Source: Clonostachys chloroleuca (lineage: Eukaryota; Ascomycota; Sordariomycetes; Hypocreales; Bionectriaceae). Taken from it: 64,000 nucleotides of DNA. Shown here piece by piece: positions 11,323-24,029 of this stretch (its first letter is position 1; every line of letters starts with the position of its first letter). The DNA lies in the NCBI GenBank assembly GCA_037952775.1, contig JBANAY010000004.1, forward strand, positions 5,890,001 through 5,954,000, read 5' to 3'. Position numbers and translations under genes: made by a program. Below the pieces are notes generated by a model. The model ran no database searches and was not told the origin of the DNA. It saw only the letters and a list, made by a program, of their open reading frames with translations.

Positions 11323-12129
11323 TCTTGCATCTGAGGCACACTAGCATGGAGTTTAAGGAACGGAAGGGATCCTACGTTGAAGATGGAAACTCGGTAGCTC
11401 CATCCTCCGCGCTGCGAGACCCCGTTTCGGGTATGGCCCGCGTGTTCCAGAATTGGCGTATCATCCAAGTTTCAACCAGTGGCTAGAAGCCGAAGGAAAA
11501 CAGAGGTTATTGGTCAATTCATGCGGCAAATAGATGACTTTGCATGCAAGCTCCGCGTGAAGGGGTTGCAATGCCTCAATGTTACGAGATATTCCTCGAA
11601 CCAAAATCCTTCCTGAATAGCCAACGTGAGACTGTGTTCGTCTCGTGACTCAAACCCCTTGTACATTAAGATAATATATAAACCCGCTTTGGGATATTTC
11701 GGATATATCGAGATTGACCCGAGTTTTTTTTCGACTCTGACGGATGAATCGGTAAATATGAAGTGACTGATGCTTTTTTGACCTCATAACTCTAGTCCTT
11801 GCCGTGAATTTCATCGGATATTTGTCAACTATAACATGGTTATTTTGTAATAGTCGAGTATTCTTGCCGATCGCAAAGCTTCTTAGGAGATACTATCTTA
11901 TACATCAGATAACGGTACCAACTTACGGGCTCTATCTAATCACCACGACTAGAGGATGGATTAGTTGTGCTAACTTGTACCGTTTGGAGTCTTTTCGAGG
12001 CCTTTGTGTGCGTTTCATCCATACTTTAGGGTATCTGAAGCAATTGGAAAGATATATTCCGGTATGTGGTCCAGTAATGGAAGTAGTCAGTAGTGTATAT
12101 ATTTTTCATTGGTCTCAATACCCTAATTC

Positions 12130-12310
12130 TCATACCTTCGCCCTCTTTACCTAAAGAAAAAATCTATAAACTTTTCTACTAATAACTTACTTACTATTAG
12201 AGAGGCTTAATTTAATAGTAATTAATAGATAAAAGTTAAGTCCTAAACTTATATTAGAAATAAGTCTTTTTCTTCGGGTTTTTTCTTTCAGGTTTTTTTT
12301 TATAATAAAT
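12130..12310. repeat. Short AT-rich island, possible RIPped repeat relic
   Basis: About 180 bp is strongly enriched in A and T and poor in CA and TG dinucleotides, unlike its surroundings. The texture resembles the large AT-rich block further right. No terminal structure is visible, so this is only a guess at a repeat remnant. Confidence 0.3.
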
Positions 12311-12618
12311 ATTAGAAGGATTCTCTCTGAATCACTGCCCGGGTCTAACGGCTGCGCCTTAGAGCTCCAGATAGGGTCGATTCGTCTGAGAGAGTAGTAT
12401 TATTCTTGCTAGCTGTGATCTGCCTACGCCGATCGCTAATTATCTCTCTTTCTTATCACCCCTCGATCGTGATAGCGGTTATCACGTGTGGGCAACGCTC
12501 AGCCAATCAGAGGGCTGCATTCAACAATAAACTACATGTATATTTGAAACCCACAGGGCTGTGAACAATCATTCCTTCGGGCATACCGCATTGTTCTAAC
12601 CTTTTCTTCTACGCCTTC

Positions 12619-13830
12619 TCAAACGCCTGGCGGAGGTCCTGAGCTAGCCGGAATCACTGTAACCTGTTCGATGTGTTCATGGACATGGGTCTCCTCGCCA
12701 GCAATGTCCAGATAGACCCAGAAATCCAGTTTCCAGCGGAGGTGGATATTGAAAGTGGTGAAGCTCGGGAATATCGATCTTGGAAGGCGCAGGTGCATAG
12801 CAGCCCCAAGGTCCGCGGCTTCAACGTCGTCGCCGCATGGAACGTCAATGGCCAGCGGACGGAGATCATACCCATCGCCTTCGAGTTCGTGATCTTCCTC
12901 CCACCATTGTTCGTGGCGAGCAAATCCCATTTTTCCTGACGCGCACAGGATGTCGCAAAATGACGCCAGTACTCCTCTGAAGCAGACGACCCTTGCTTTT
13001 GGGGCGGGCTTGCCCCGGATTTCCTCGCTCGAGTCCGACCAGTTGGGCACGACTCGAATGAAAAGGGGGATCGAGGGCTGGTCGATTTGGAATACCGAGG
13101 GCGCGTGGGTTTCAATCTTGAATGCAAAGTCTGGTACTGAAGGCGTACCGAAAAACTTCTTTACGCTGTCCATTGCTGATAACTCTGCATTCTCCATTCC
13201 AGGCAATAGACGTTGGGTAGTAACCTTCTTTTCATTCTTGAAGGGGACCAAGGAGAAATCGACAAGAGGAGGGGCTGTATTGCGTGCCCGAAGTTGGATT
13301 GGTACCACAGCGGTTGCCGTCTCCGCGGAGCCACTTCGCTTATGCTCAAAGACGGCTTCCAAGTAGTACTCGACAAAGCCTTCCCTCCGAGAATAGCCAG
13401 AGTTCTGACCCATCATGAATGAGCCGGGGAGCTCCATCTTGCTGACTGTCTCATAGTCAATGTCAATTAGCGCGTCCTGTCCTTTGTGATTGCCGGGGTA
13501 ATGACTGGCATCAACATGTGTGGGTATTTGGACAGCAAAACTCCATTGACGGGGCTCCGTGTTGCCTGGGATTTGCATAGGACCCTTGAATACATTCTGC
13601 TTCACTTTGAGCAATTCGTAGCGTCCGCGGCGGGGTGTGGCGCCACGATCATTTCGGTCCATGAACTTGGACTTGGCTCGGCCATGAAGCACAACGCTGA
13701 GAGTAACCTCGGAATCGACCAAGGCACTTACACGAGTGATGTTGCCGGTGACGGTCTCTCCAGGGGTATAGGTGTCGCGTTCGACCTTGATGGCCAGGTC
13801 ATCGTCAGATCTTGCCTCAGTCTGCGGCAT
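12619..13830 (-). CDS. Arrestin-like (alpha-arrestin type) protein
   Basis: The single exon encodes 403 residues from the ATG at 13830 (MPQTEARSDDD). The frame runs open for another 93 codons upstream, but that part is leucine/lysine low-complexity sequence with a poly-T tract, typical of an untranslated leader. The N-terminal region has the arrestin-fold pattern of alternating beta strands: YTPGETVTGNI near residues 20-30, SEVTLSVVLHGRAKSKF, then WSFAVQIP and HYPGNHKGQDAL. The C-terminal half also looks beta-rich. Fungal alpha-arrestins link ubiquitin ligases to membrane transporters or act in pH sensing. I see no PPxY motif that would confirm ligase binding, so the role is open. Confidence 0.78.
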   Translation of the reverse strand: MPQTEARSDDDLAIKVERDTYTPGETVTGNITRVSALVDSEVTLSVVLHGRAKSKFMDRNDRGATPRRGRYELLKVKQNVFKGPMQIPGNTEPRQWSFAVQIPTHVDASHYPGNHKGQDALIDIDYETVSKMELPGSFMMGQNSGYSRREGFVEYYLEAVFEHKRSGSAETATAVVPIQLRARNTAPPLVDFSLVPFKNEKKVTTQRLLPGMENAELSAMDSVKKFFGTPSVPDFAFKIETHAPSVFQIDQPSIPLFIRVVPNWSDSSEEIRGKPAPKARVVCFRGVLASFCDILCASGKMGFARHEQWWEEDHELEGDGYDLRPLAIDVPCGDDVEAADLGAAMHLRLPRSIFPSFTTFNIHLRWKLDFWVYLDIAGEETHVHEHIEQVTVIPASSGPPPGV

Positions 13831-16348
13831 CTTGAGTATGCTGATGGGGCGGCTTGTGTAGTGGGATAGAGCGAGAAAAAGAGCGAGAATTATAAACGTC
13901 GACAGGGTCGTCAGATGAAGAAGACGAAGATGGAGGAGTAGAAAGTTAAGAAGTCCTTTTTTTTTTTTCGTGACGAGGAGAAGGAGGAGGAGGGGTCGTC
14001 TCGACTGCAGGCTACAGTCAGCAGGATCAGACCAGCCCCAACAGTCTGGCCAACAGCATGAACAATCATTGGGCACAGCAGCATCATTCAGCTGCCGTTG
14101 GTTGCCCATTGAAATAAAATGCGCATTGACGCACTTAGCGTATCCCTTTTAGTAATTGTGAGCCAACAGGTGTTGCAACCGGATCCTTGTCCTGACCCAG
14201 CGTCTCACTTGCAGCAACGCGCGATTTATATCTGAGTGCTGCACAATTCGAGGTTTAGTTGAATCGGTCGGGTCTATCAGTATTCATCAGCCAACTGATG
14301 CCATGCGAACTATCCAGGGCTAGTCGAGGAGGCTCTGGCAAGATACACGGCATACGGCCTCACTGCTAGCCGCCGACTCCCCTGTCAATAAATTAGGTGG
14401 CCCGGCCACGGTCGACCCGCCGGCGGCCTCGCGGGCATCTTCCACGGCGAGGGTGGCGATGAGAAATATCAGCCCGTTGCCTTAGCACAGCCTATGCTCC
14501 CCGAACCCCTTGCCCCTCACCCCACCTCGTGCTATGCTAATCCTTTTCTGTTCGTGGGGATAAGCACAGCCAGACGACCACCAACTTGTAGGTTGCTGGA
14601 CTCGATAGCCCGTGCAGCATCCGCACAAGCAGTGTCCCTGGCATTCAAGCCATGACACAGTCTAATCGAGCACCGTCATAGACCGCACTAGTTCCATCGC
14701 TATCTCCCATTCCCCTCGGCGTGGCGTTGATGGAAATAGCAGTGCTGCAGGCCGCTACTTCGTGGAGGCCTGGTAATCCTTACCCGTACGGGATGTGGGT
14801 GGTACTCGGGAATCTGCCATGAAAAAAGAGGTTGTCCAAGCGTCTGTTTTAAAGTGCCACGAATTGCCCCACTTCTTTCAATGCCATATGGGCGGACCCA
14901 CTGGTATCGGTTGAGTGAATCAATTTGTTTGGCCTTAACCTATCGGTGAGATAGCAATGAGCGTCAAAAACCCTTGCCACGACAGTGAAAGCGATTTGAT
15001 ATCGATAGTCTTGTTCTCTTTCTTCAGAATATGTATATATTTATATATCAACAAGGCCGATTAGACCTATGGTATCGGACTCGCCATTTGCTCATTGGGT
15101 GCTAAGGTGGCGGTAGGGAGATACATCGCGGTAGGGAGATACATCGCGCTAGGCACGACCTTGGCTGTGGGTGGAGACGATGATTAGGTACCTATCTATC
15201 TAGGTGTGTTCTGTCAGGCGTCATGTGAGATGATCCACTATCAAAGGCCTTTTTTGGAACGATGCATTCTTTCTGCTTTCTTGTCCAGATAGCCTGGATT
15301 TTAGATCACCCAATATAGATATAACTCGTAGTCTATGGTTGTTCAAGGGGACCCTGCTGGAAGGGAACTGGCATGTACCTTGCCCTGAAATCAGATATAT
15401 TCAATTGACGGAGGCCTCTAGTGAGTCCAGCCTGAGTGTGTTCCGTTTGGGAAACTTGAGGAGTAGTACCAAACGCGGCGATGGATGCTGGGATTAGAAG
15501 ATAAAGGTGTGACACACTGGATGGCCTAATTTTGTTTCATCAACGGATCCCCGTAAACAGGTAAGACTGTCTTGACTTCAATACACACCCATGGTTTGGC
15601 TTCTTACTTTCCCTCAATTATGCGGCGCTGAAGGCAGTTGTCGTGGCTGGTCGTCTTATTTTTGTTTCATTGTCCAATGAAGGGGTCTCTTGGGCCACAA
15701 AGAGCATTAACTATTCCCGAAAAGAGAAGGCGTAACGCAAAACCTGAGAGATTGTGCCATTCCAGCCGTTGGGCGGACGGTCATCATGTCCCCAGTTGTG
15801 TATGAGTCTTTACGGCTGACCAACAGCCATGTCTGCTTTTCTGACCTTGCTCCTTTGGTTGTATGATGAACGCTATTCACTGCTTTCGGAATGTCTTTGC
15901 CCTCATTTCCGGTAGGATTCGCACTAGACTAAAGTACGCCTGGCCAGTATAACACCCAACAGTTCCTGGCAGGGCATATCATCTGGTCTCTATCGTTTTT
16001 GGGGTGAAGATCTGCAGCTAAACCCTAAGAATAGTATCAAGATGGCAAAAGATGGCAATACTGCGAATTCCAAAGGTCTATTGCGAGTAAGGTAGGCAGT
16101 GAAAATAAGTATATAGAGGCTCTTCCTCGCTCCAGGCCGACAGCTTTTCTTTTCCTCATCAACCCAAGGCACTGAAAACCAATCTGCAACAAAAGTTGAT
16201 CTCTTCTTGCATTCTTCCACTCTTACCTTCTTGACATTTATATTCTTGCTCGCCCAAAAATTCCTATTCTTACTCACCATCTATTTCATCGATCCATTTT
16301 TATCTGTCTTTCTCCATCTTTGACTATCTAATTGACACTCTGCTCAAA
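13831..16348. other. Intergenic region, about 2.5 kb
   Basis: The left part is the leader and promoter of the arrestin-like gene, including a poly-T tract near 13958-13967. The middle shows no gene. A TA-rich patch lies near 15030-15050 and an 18-bp duplication at 15111-15146. The right 250 bp is a pyrimidine-rich leader for the next gene, with a tatatag motif near 16110. Confidence 0.5.
15111..15146 (+). repeat. Perfect 18-bp tandem duplication
   Basis: The unit cggtagggagatacatcg occurs twice in direct succession. It lies in non-coding DNA and nothing indicates a function. Confidence 0.9.
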
Positions 16349-16816
16349 ATGGTTGGCCTCAAGCAAGTCGTTACCGCCATTGTCGCCCTCAGCCTGGCTG
16401 AGTGCACAGTGGCTACTCCCAACACTGGTATTGTCGAAGAGCGCGGCCTCCGTGGTCTTGAGGCTCGAGCAGATGCCAAATTCAGAAATTCAATCAAGAA
16501 AGACCCCAGCAAGGCCTTACGTCCTGTGAATGGCATTGGGTCTCCTACAGTTGCCAAGGGCTCATTCCAGCGATCCAGGGGTCGGCCCAAGCAGCGCAGC
16601 CTCGAGGTTCGTCGAGGCGGCAAGAACAGAGCTTATGTCTGGGCAAACAAGGGCAAGATCGCCGATCGTGTATTTGCAGGTACGGGGGCCTTGAAAGATG
16701 GCGTCGATATGGTTCAGTCACTCGTGGGTCACGGTCAGCCCAAGCAGCGCAGCCTCGACGACGACCTTGAAGAGCGCGCTTTTGAGGACTACATCATGGA
16801 GCGCTATTATTCCTAA
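16349..16816 (+). CDS. Secreted protein with a duplicated basic motif
   Basis: The single exon encodes 155 residues. The first 22 or so residues form a signal peptide (VVTAIVALSLAECTVA). The rest is basic and of low hydrophobicity, with several arginine-centred sites (EERG, EARAD, VRRGGK). The motif P-K-Q-R-S-L followed by E or D occurs twice, near residues 80-86 and 131-137, and the tail is acidic and tyrosine-rich (EDYIMERYYS). No cysteine occurs after the signal peptide apart from none visible in the mature part, so disulfides are not expected. A repeated basic motif in a secreted precursor could mean proteolytic processing into peptides, or an effector. I do not recognise the family. It is the last gene before the AT-rich repeat block. 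Confidence 0.72.
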   Translation: MVGLKQVVTAIVALSLAECTVATPNTGIVEERGLRGLEARADAKFRNSIKKDPSKALRPVNGIGSPTVAKGSFQRSRGRPKQRSLEVRRGGKNRAYVWANKGKIADRVFAGTGALKDGVDMVQSLVGHGQPKQRSLDDDLEERAFEDYIMERYYS

Positions 16817-18010
16817 GTGAAAGAACTTCGACGGGCATGGTAGTCCCGGAATCATAGTACCCTGAAGTACCTTTAACAACCCGCCTTATGGGCATATGTC
16901 GTGGAACGTGGTGTAAGGTAGCTTGGTGGCCTTGTATTGATTGAAAGAGGGTGGTTTTGAATGGGCTTTGTATTTAACCTGGTTTATATTAGTATGCTAA
17001 GTGATATATATATAAGCGTGTAGAACTTTCTGCAGGCTTAGTTTATCGAGTGATGGTGCAGAATCTCCTTTACTGACTTTCCCCCTATATCTTATCTAAT
17101 TAGATTTTTAATATTCTGTAAAGTTTTAAATTAGTATTAATACTATTTTAGATTTAGATCTTTAAGAAATTCATTTATTATAAATAAAAATATTCATATT
17201 TCTGCCCGTTTTATAAAAAAAAAAGGCTTAATAAGAAAGGATAGCCTACAATAGCACATAAGGATAAAACCCAGGCTCAGGGTAATCAATTCTTCAGCAC
17301 CTTATATATAATTTATATTACATTTTTACAAGCTTTCAAGAGAGCTTTAACTAGTAATAAAAACATAGACTTTTCTACTAAAAGAAGAGATTTCAAGTAA
17401 AAATCTGATTCAATAAACTATACTACAAAGCCTATACCTCAGACATATTCCGATCCCCACCAACACAACAATAGAGACCTCACGAAGGACATTCAGCAAA
17501 AGCAAAGGATTAAATACAAAAGAGAGCCTTTTAGAACAACTTTCAAAAGTTAGTCACCTATAACAGCTGGTATTCACTAGTTATCACCAACCTAAATACT
17601 AATCAGCCCCTCACCAGCTTAATATATAGAGAGTAAATAGTATCCCTTATATTCTAGTAATAATATTATTTTCTAGATAATTTATAAAGGGGGACTTCTT
17701 CCCTAATATTAAGCTAAATAACTATTTAATATAAGAAAAAGAGTAATAAACTAGCTAGCCTTAATATATATATTATTTAAACCGCTGAAATATTAACTAC
17801 CTCTTTAAGATATCTATATATCCTCGGAGAGGGATAATATTATTATAAAACTATAACTCTTAATACTAGTATAGTACCTCAGTTAAATCCTTAGGTAGAT
17901 TTAGCTATCTATCTATACTATAAGCCTCCTTTGAGAATTAGTTGCTATTTATACTATTATACCCTGAACCTATAATATACTTTTCCTAAACAGATTTAAG
18001 GCTATAGAAA
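16817..18010. other. Left margin of the AT-rich block
   Basis: The 3' flank of the secreted-protein gene grades into very AT-rich DNA from about 17095. A less AT-rich patch (about 17440-17610) is present. I see no gene and no complete repeat. The stretch is probably old, strongly mutated repeat DNA whose identity is lost. Confidence 0.5.
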
Positions 18011-18236
18011 TATAATAATTAGATTAACTTATACTGGACAGGGTCTAGGGTAGATCAGGGTTAAACTAATTAGAGTATTATTCTAAGTAGTATAATCAGA
18101 TTATTATATAGCTATATAATATAAGTTACTATTAATATATAAGTATTATAGAGGTAGTAATAATAGATATATAGATAATATTATTAATAACTATTTAAAA
18201 GAGTATTCTAGCTAATAAAATAAATATATATATATA
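18011..18236 (-). repeat. Truncated inverted LTR
   Basis: This segment matches the reverse complement of the 3' part of the LTRs at 29518-29894 and 37461-37837, including the end region read as acttatactggac and the internal tagatatatagataatatt. It lacks the LTR 5' part. It stands head to head with the LTR that starts at 18251. Confidence 0.75.
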
Positions 18237-18250
18237 TCCTATATAGAGTA

Positions 18251-18625
18251 TATTATAAATAAAGTATATACCTATTATATTATATAGTATACTCTATCTT
18301 TTCTACTAATAAGAGATAGATTACTCCGGATTATTAGTAAGCCTAAATAATTCTTAGCTAAACTTACTCTAGATTATTAATAAGCTATTATAAGCCCTTA
18401 GTATATATATATATTTATTTTATTAAATAAAATACTCTTTTAAATAATTATTAATAATATTATCTATATATCTATTATTACTAGTTCTATAATACTTATA
18501 TATTAACTATAATTTATATTATATAGCTTAAGATAATCTAATTATATTATTTAGAATAATATTCTAATTAGTTTAATTCTAATTTATTCTAGACTTTATT
18601 TAATATAAGTTATCTAACTATTATA
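18251..18625 (+). repeat. 5' LTR of element 1
   Basis: About 375 bp, starting tattataaataaag and ending ctaactattata. It aligns by eye along its whole length with the LTRs at 29518-29894 and 37461-37837. Confidence 0.8.
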
Positions 18626-18899
18626 TATTAATAACTCTTATTTAACTAATTATTTTATCTTAATTACTATATAATAATAAAAAAGATATTATAACTATTA
18701 TAGTATCTTAAGTTTAGTAGTAATATATTCCTATTACTAATAATAACTTATCTACTCTAACTATTAAAGATAATATAATAAATAAAGATAGTAATAATAG
18801 TAATAATAATAATAATAATTATACTAAGGAAATATAGCTTTTATAAAATTAAATTAACTAGTTTAATATATATTTTATAGATACTTACTAGGAATTAGC

Positions 18900-21800
18900 T
18901 AATATAGTAGCTCTTATAATATAATAAGCTATTATAAATACTAATATCTATATATAAGCTATAATTACTATTTAAGGAAAAGAGTTAGAATAACTACTTA
19001 AGCTACTATTATTTAAAATATTTAATAGAACTTAAAATAAGCTTTAGAGATTTATAATCTAATTCTAAGTATACTTTAATTACTTTTCTATTATACTTAA
19101 TATTAATAAAAGGAAGATTATATATATTTACTTATAACTTAAAGGAATTATATTTAACTAGTTTAAACCTATTATAAAGGAATATCTTAGTAGATAAGAA
19201 AACTAATAAACTATTAATATTATAATAAATTTTAATTACTTTATAGAAGTTCTTAAATAGATCTTTAGTATTTAAGATAAAAAGTATAAAGTAGAATATA
19301 AAATTAATATATTTATTTAGAAAGAATTATATTTAATCTTTAGTATTTACTATCTTTAGTTACTAGCTAAAACTAGATAGAATAAGAAATATACTATATC
19401 TTACTATTTTAACTAATTTAAAAAAGAAGTTCAGAATAAACTCTATAAGAAAGATAGACTAGTAAGTATTTATAAATATATAATTATAACTATAAGAATT
19501 AATAATTAATAGTACTAGTAGTAAACTTATAAATAGTAAATAATTTATTTTACTAATATTAGAAAACTATAATAATAATATACTATAATCTCTAGGATAT
19601 ATATAAATCTTATAGAGCTAGAAGCTATAGAAAAATATAAATATTATAATTATAATAAAATCAGATATATTTTACCCTAATATTTAGAATTTAAAAAAAA
19701 TAAAAAGAAGAAAGATTAAAAACCTACTAAGAATAGTAAAAAATAATTAGAAGTAATTAGAAAAACTAATACTAAAGTTTTAAGAATAATATATAAAATT
19801 AATTAGAAAGAAACTCCTATAACTATTATAATTTCTAAATTTCTCTTAAGGAATATATCTATCTTTAGAGAAATACTAGAACCTAAGGAATATATAAAAC
19901 TTAGTATAATTAAAAAATAATAAGAAGAAATCTAATAGATTTTCTAAAAGTTTAAAAGAAAGTTTAAATAAGAGGAATAAGTTCTAGAATTTAAACTATT
20001 TACTAAATATAAATATATATTCTATTATACTAATAGAGTTATTCTATAAAATACTATTAAAAAAGAATAATACTAATAGATAAAAATAGAAATTAAAGCT
20101 AAATATAATAAACTCTATATATATTATTAAGAAAAAATATAAAAATAATATCTAGATATATTAGAAGAATTAGTTATTTTTAAAAATAATACTATTAGTA
20201 CTATATAGCTTAGTAATAGTATATATAAAATACTAATCTATATAGAAACTATATAGATATATAATTACTCTTTAGAATTCTAGATAATTTATTATAATAA
20301 CTATTATTTAAAATATTAAATAGAAAAGATAAAGAATAATTTCTTTCTATATTTTAATAGAAGAATACTTAATAAATATAATAATTTATATACTAATAGT
20401 ATAGTATAAAATAATATATTATTTTTAAGAAAGATTTAAAAGAATACTCTAAAGAATATATTTATAATAAACTACTAGCTAAATTATATTCTAAACTAAA
20501 GTATAAGATTTATAAAAAGGCTAAAATTAAATTATAATATAAAAATAAGGATCTTAAAGACTAGATAATAGCTAAATATAATAGCTAAATTAATTAATAT
20601 TATAACTAGAAGTATAGAAACTATTTAGAAATTAAGAAAATGGTATTAGAACTAGTTAAATATAGTAATAATAATATAAACCCTATTAAACTATATCTTT
20701 AATAGTACTAGCTATAGGAAGAGAAAATAAAATAATACTATAAATAAGATATACTATTTCTAATAGATAGTATAGAAAATAGTAATATAAAGAAATAAGA
20801 AATTACCTCTACTAATAAAAAGAAATAAAACTAAACTTACTCTAATAAAGAAATACTAATTATAATTAATAAATTAAATAATTAGAAAAAGAAATATAAA
20901 TAATTTATTCCTAGTTCTATAAATAAACTAAAAATCTTTATAAATATTCTAAAATAAATATTTAAAAATAAAGAAAAATAAGAATAACTTAAATAATAAA
21001 TTAATTAGATAAAAAATAATATAAACTATTTATAATAAAGCTATAGTATAATAAAATAGAAATTAGAAGATCTTAGAAGCTATTAAAAGAGGAAATTTAA
21101 TTAATATTATTATAGATATTAAGATTAAGAGATACTAGCTTATAGTATAAATAGACTATAGAGTATTATATAATTATATCTTACTAATAGTAATTAACTA
21201 ATTCTACTTATTATAGAGGATAAAGAAAAAGTTCTATAATATTATAACTCTAGATAGAATATTATTTAAGTATAATAATAGAATTATTAACTCTAAAACT
21301 AATTATCTTATAACTAAGATCTAAAGGAAAGAAATTTAATATTATATATAACTTAGTACTATTAAATTCCTATAATATTATATTAGGATTATTATAATTA
21401 TAAGATATAAATCTACTAATAAACTAGTTTACTAGCTATATAAAGTAGAAGAATACTCTTATAAATCTATATTAGAATTAATAAAAATTAAAATTTTATT
21501 AGATATTAGAAAAATATAATAATTCCTTAATAACTAAAGATATTACTATAAAAAATTAAAATAATAACTTATAATAATAAGTAGATATAGTAGTTATAGT
21601 CTTAATAGTATTATAACCTAGTATACTAAAAAACCTATTCTACTAAGAATTATAATAAATAAAATAAATCTTAGGCTAAATATAAAAGTTAGAATAATCT
21701 CTAGAAATAGACTTTATTAATTAGATATATATAATAAATTAGTAAAAATATAATTATAATATTAAGTTTAATTTATAGTATAAATAAACTAGAAAGAAAT

Positions 21801-23556
21801 AATAATAAAAAGATAAAGAAAAATACTTTAAAAGAGAAAAACTAAACTATATTCTAAAGAAGTATTAGAAATATAATAAACTATTTAAAGAAACCTTAGA
21901 AACTAAATTATTATAATATAACTAATAGAACTATAAAATCTCTATTATTAAAGGAAAAGAATTAGTCTTTTATAAACTCTATAACCTTATAGAGCTTTAG
22001 TTATAAATACTCTATAAATATATTAATAATATACTAGTAAAAGATTATATATAAGTATTAATTTTATCTATAGGATACCCTATAATATTTATATTTAAAA
22101 AGAATAATAAACTCTATTTAGTTATTAACTATTACTAGCTAAATAAGATTATATATAAAAATAGAATATTCTTACTATTAATTATAGAACTTAGAAATTA
22201 ATTATAAAGTAAATAATAGTTTATTATACTAGATCTAAAGAGAGCTTATAACTTAATATAAATTAAGAAAGAAGATAAATAGAAAATAGTATTTAGAATA
22301 AAGTTTAGCTTATATAAATATTTTATTATATCCTTTAGATTAATAAATATATCTATAATATTTTAATAAATAAATAATTAAATACTCTAGGAGTATCTTA
22401 ATATTTTTATAATTATATATCTTAATAATATTTTAATATTCTTAAATAATCTAAATATATATAAGGAATATATATATAAAATTCTAAAAAAACTAGAAGA
22501 TATAAATCTTCTAGTAGAACTTAAGAAAAATTAGTTTTATATTAAGAAAGTTAACTTCCTAGAATATACTATTTAATCTAATAAAATATAAATAGAAAAA
22601 AATAAAATTACTATAGTTTCTAAATAGAAAGAACTAATAAATATTAAGAAAGTATAAGCTTTCCTTAGATTTACTAATTATTATTAATAATTTATTAAGA
22701 ACTATAGAAAAATTACTATATTACTATATAATTTAATAAAGAAAGAAAAAGAATTTTAATAGAACTTAAAATATTAAGATATATTTAATAATATTAAGAA
22801 TTATATAACTAATAAATCTATACTATAAATATTTAATCTAAATAAGAAGATAGAACTTAAAACTAATACTTTAAACTTTATAATTAGTATATAAATTAGT
22901 TAAAAAGATAACTAAGGGAAACTATACCTTATAGCCTTTTATTTAAAGAAACTATATAGTATAGAACTTAATTATTTTATTTATAATAAAGAATTTATAG
23001 CTATTATATATATATTTAAAGAATTTAAATACTATTATTTAGAAATATAATATAAAGTTAAGATATATATAGATTATAAAAATATTTAGTATTTTACTAT
23101 AATTTAGTAACTTAATAAAAGATAAATATACTATACTAAATATTTATCTAAATTTAATTATAAGATTATATATTAAAAGGGATTAGAAAACAGAAGAATT
23201 AATACTCTTAGCTAGAAATCTAAATATAAATAGGTAATATTAAGAATAAATAGATAGCTATTTACTATAAATAATAAAGAATACTTAGTATAGAAGATAT
23301 TAAATACTATACTAAAGGAAATAGTATATATAAAAATCTAGATAAATATTATACTAAATATAGATATAATATAGTAAGATATAAGAATAGTACTTATTAA
23401 AGAAATTTATAAATATTTACTTTTAGAATATTAAGAAGTTAAAAAAATATTTAATAGAATAAGATAATATTATAATTACCCTAGTTTATAAAAAGATATA
23501 TAAACTATAGTTTTAGAATATAATACTTATATATAAATTAAATCTATAAGATATAA
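18900..23556 (+). pseudogene. RIPped gag-pol relic of element 1
   Basis: The relic keeps recognisable order in spite of stops. A CCHC zinc-knuckle ghost lies near 19632-19690. Reverse transcriptase traces lie near 22100-22480, where the catalytic YLDD box has become Y-L-N-N near 22415-22440. RNase H traces lie near 22850-23050, and the start of the integrase zinc-binding domain near 23380-23556. The assignment rests on the parallel with elements 2 and 3 and on reading through transition-type stops. Confidence 0.75.
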
Positions 23557-23932
23557 TATTATAAATAAAGACTACCTTCGGGCTATAGGAAGTTATATAT
23601 AAAGTAGATAGTACTAATCTACTTTAGTAACTAATAAGGGTAATTTTACTTTAGATAAATAAAGTTTTAAGTAAAAACTATTATAAATACTTTAGTAAAT
23701 ATATTAATATATATATATATTTATTTCTATATTTTAAATACTCTCTTAAATAGTTATTAATAATATTATCTATATATCTATTAAAACTAGCTCTATAATA
23801 CTTATATATTAATAGTAACTTATATTATATAGCTATATAATAATCTAATTATACTACTTAGAATAATACTCTAATTAGTTTAATCCTAACTTACTCTAGA
23901 CCCTATTTAATATAAATTATCTAACTATTATA
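23557..23932 (+). repeat. 5' LTR of element 2
   Basis: About 376 bp. It starts tattataaataaag like the other LTRs but has a distinct 5' half (attttactttagataaataa region) shared only with 38912-39288. Its 3' half resembles the LTRs of elements 1 and 3. Confidence 0.8.
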
Positions 23933-24029
23933 TATTAATAACTCTTATTTAGCTAATTATCTTATTTTAGCTACTATATAATAATAAAAGGATATTATAA
24001 TTACTCTAGGAACTCCTACCTAGTAGAAT

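Larger units (their letters stand above)
11228..12618. other. Intergenic region with an AT-rich island
   Basis: The region upstream of the AA9 gene contains no credible gene; the frame at 11804-12154 has no motif. An AT-rich island occupies about 12130-12310. The right end is the 3' flank of the arrestin-like gene. Confidence 0.5.
18251..23556 (+). mobile_element. Element 1: truncated RIPped Ty3/Gypsy chromovirus
   Basis: The element begins with an LTR at 18251-18625 of the same type as those of element 3. Its internal region runs in parallel with element 3 through the gag, protease, reverse transcriptase and RNase H relics. It stops at 23556 inside the integrase zinc-binding region, where the 5' LTR of element 2 begins. 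The 3' part and 3' LTR are missing. Every reading frame is full of stops, and CA and TG dinucleotides are almost absent, as expected after heavy RIP (C-to-T, preferentially at CpA). It cannot encode protein. Confidence 0.85.

Noticed and set aside
13831..14109. 93-residue leucine/lysine-rich extension of the arrestin-like protein
   Set aside because: Low complexity with a poly-T tract; the arrestin pattern starts right after the ATG at 13830.
17640..18240. TA-rich microsatellite-like runs considered as replication origin or CRISPR-like repeats
   Set aside because: They follow from RIP-driven AT enrichment; there is no regular spacer-repeat structure and the organism is a fungus.
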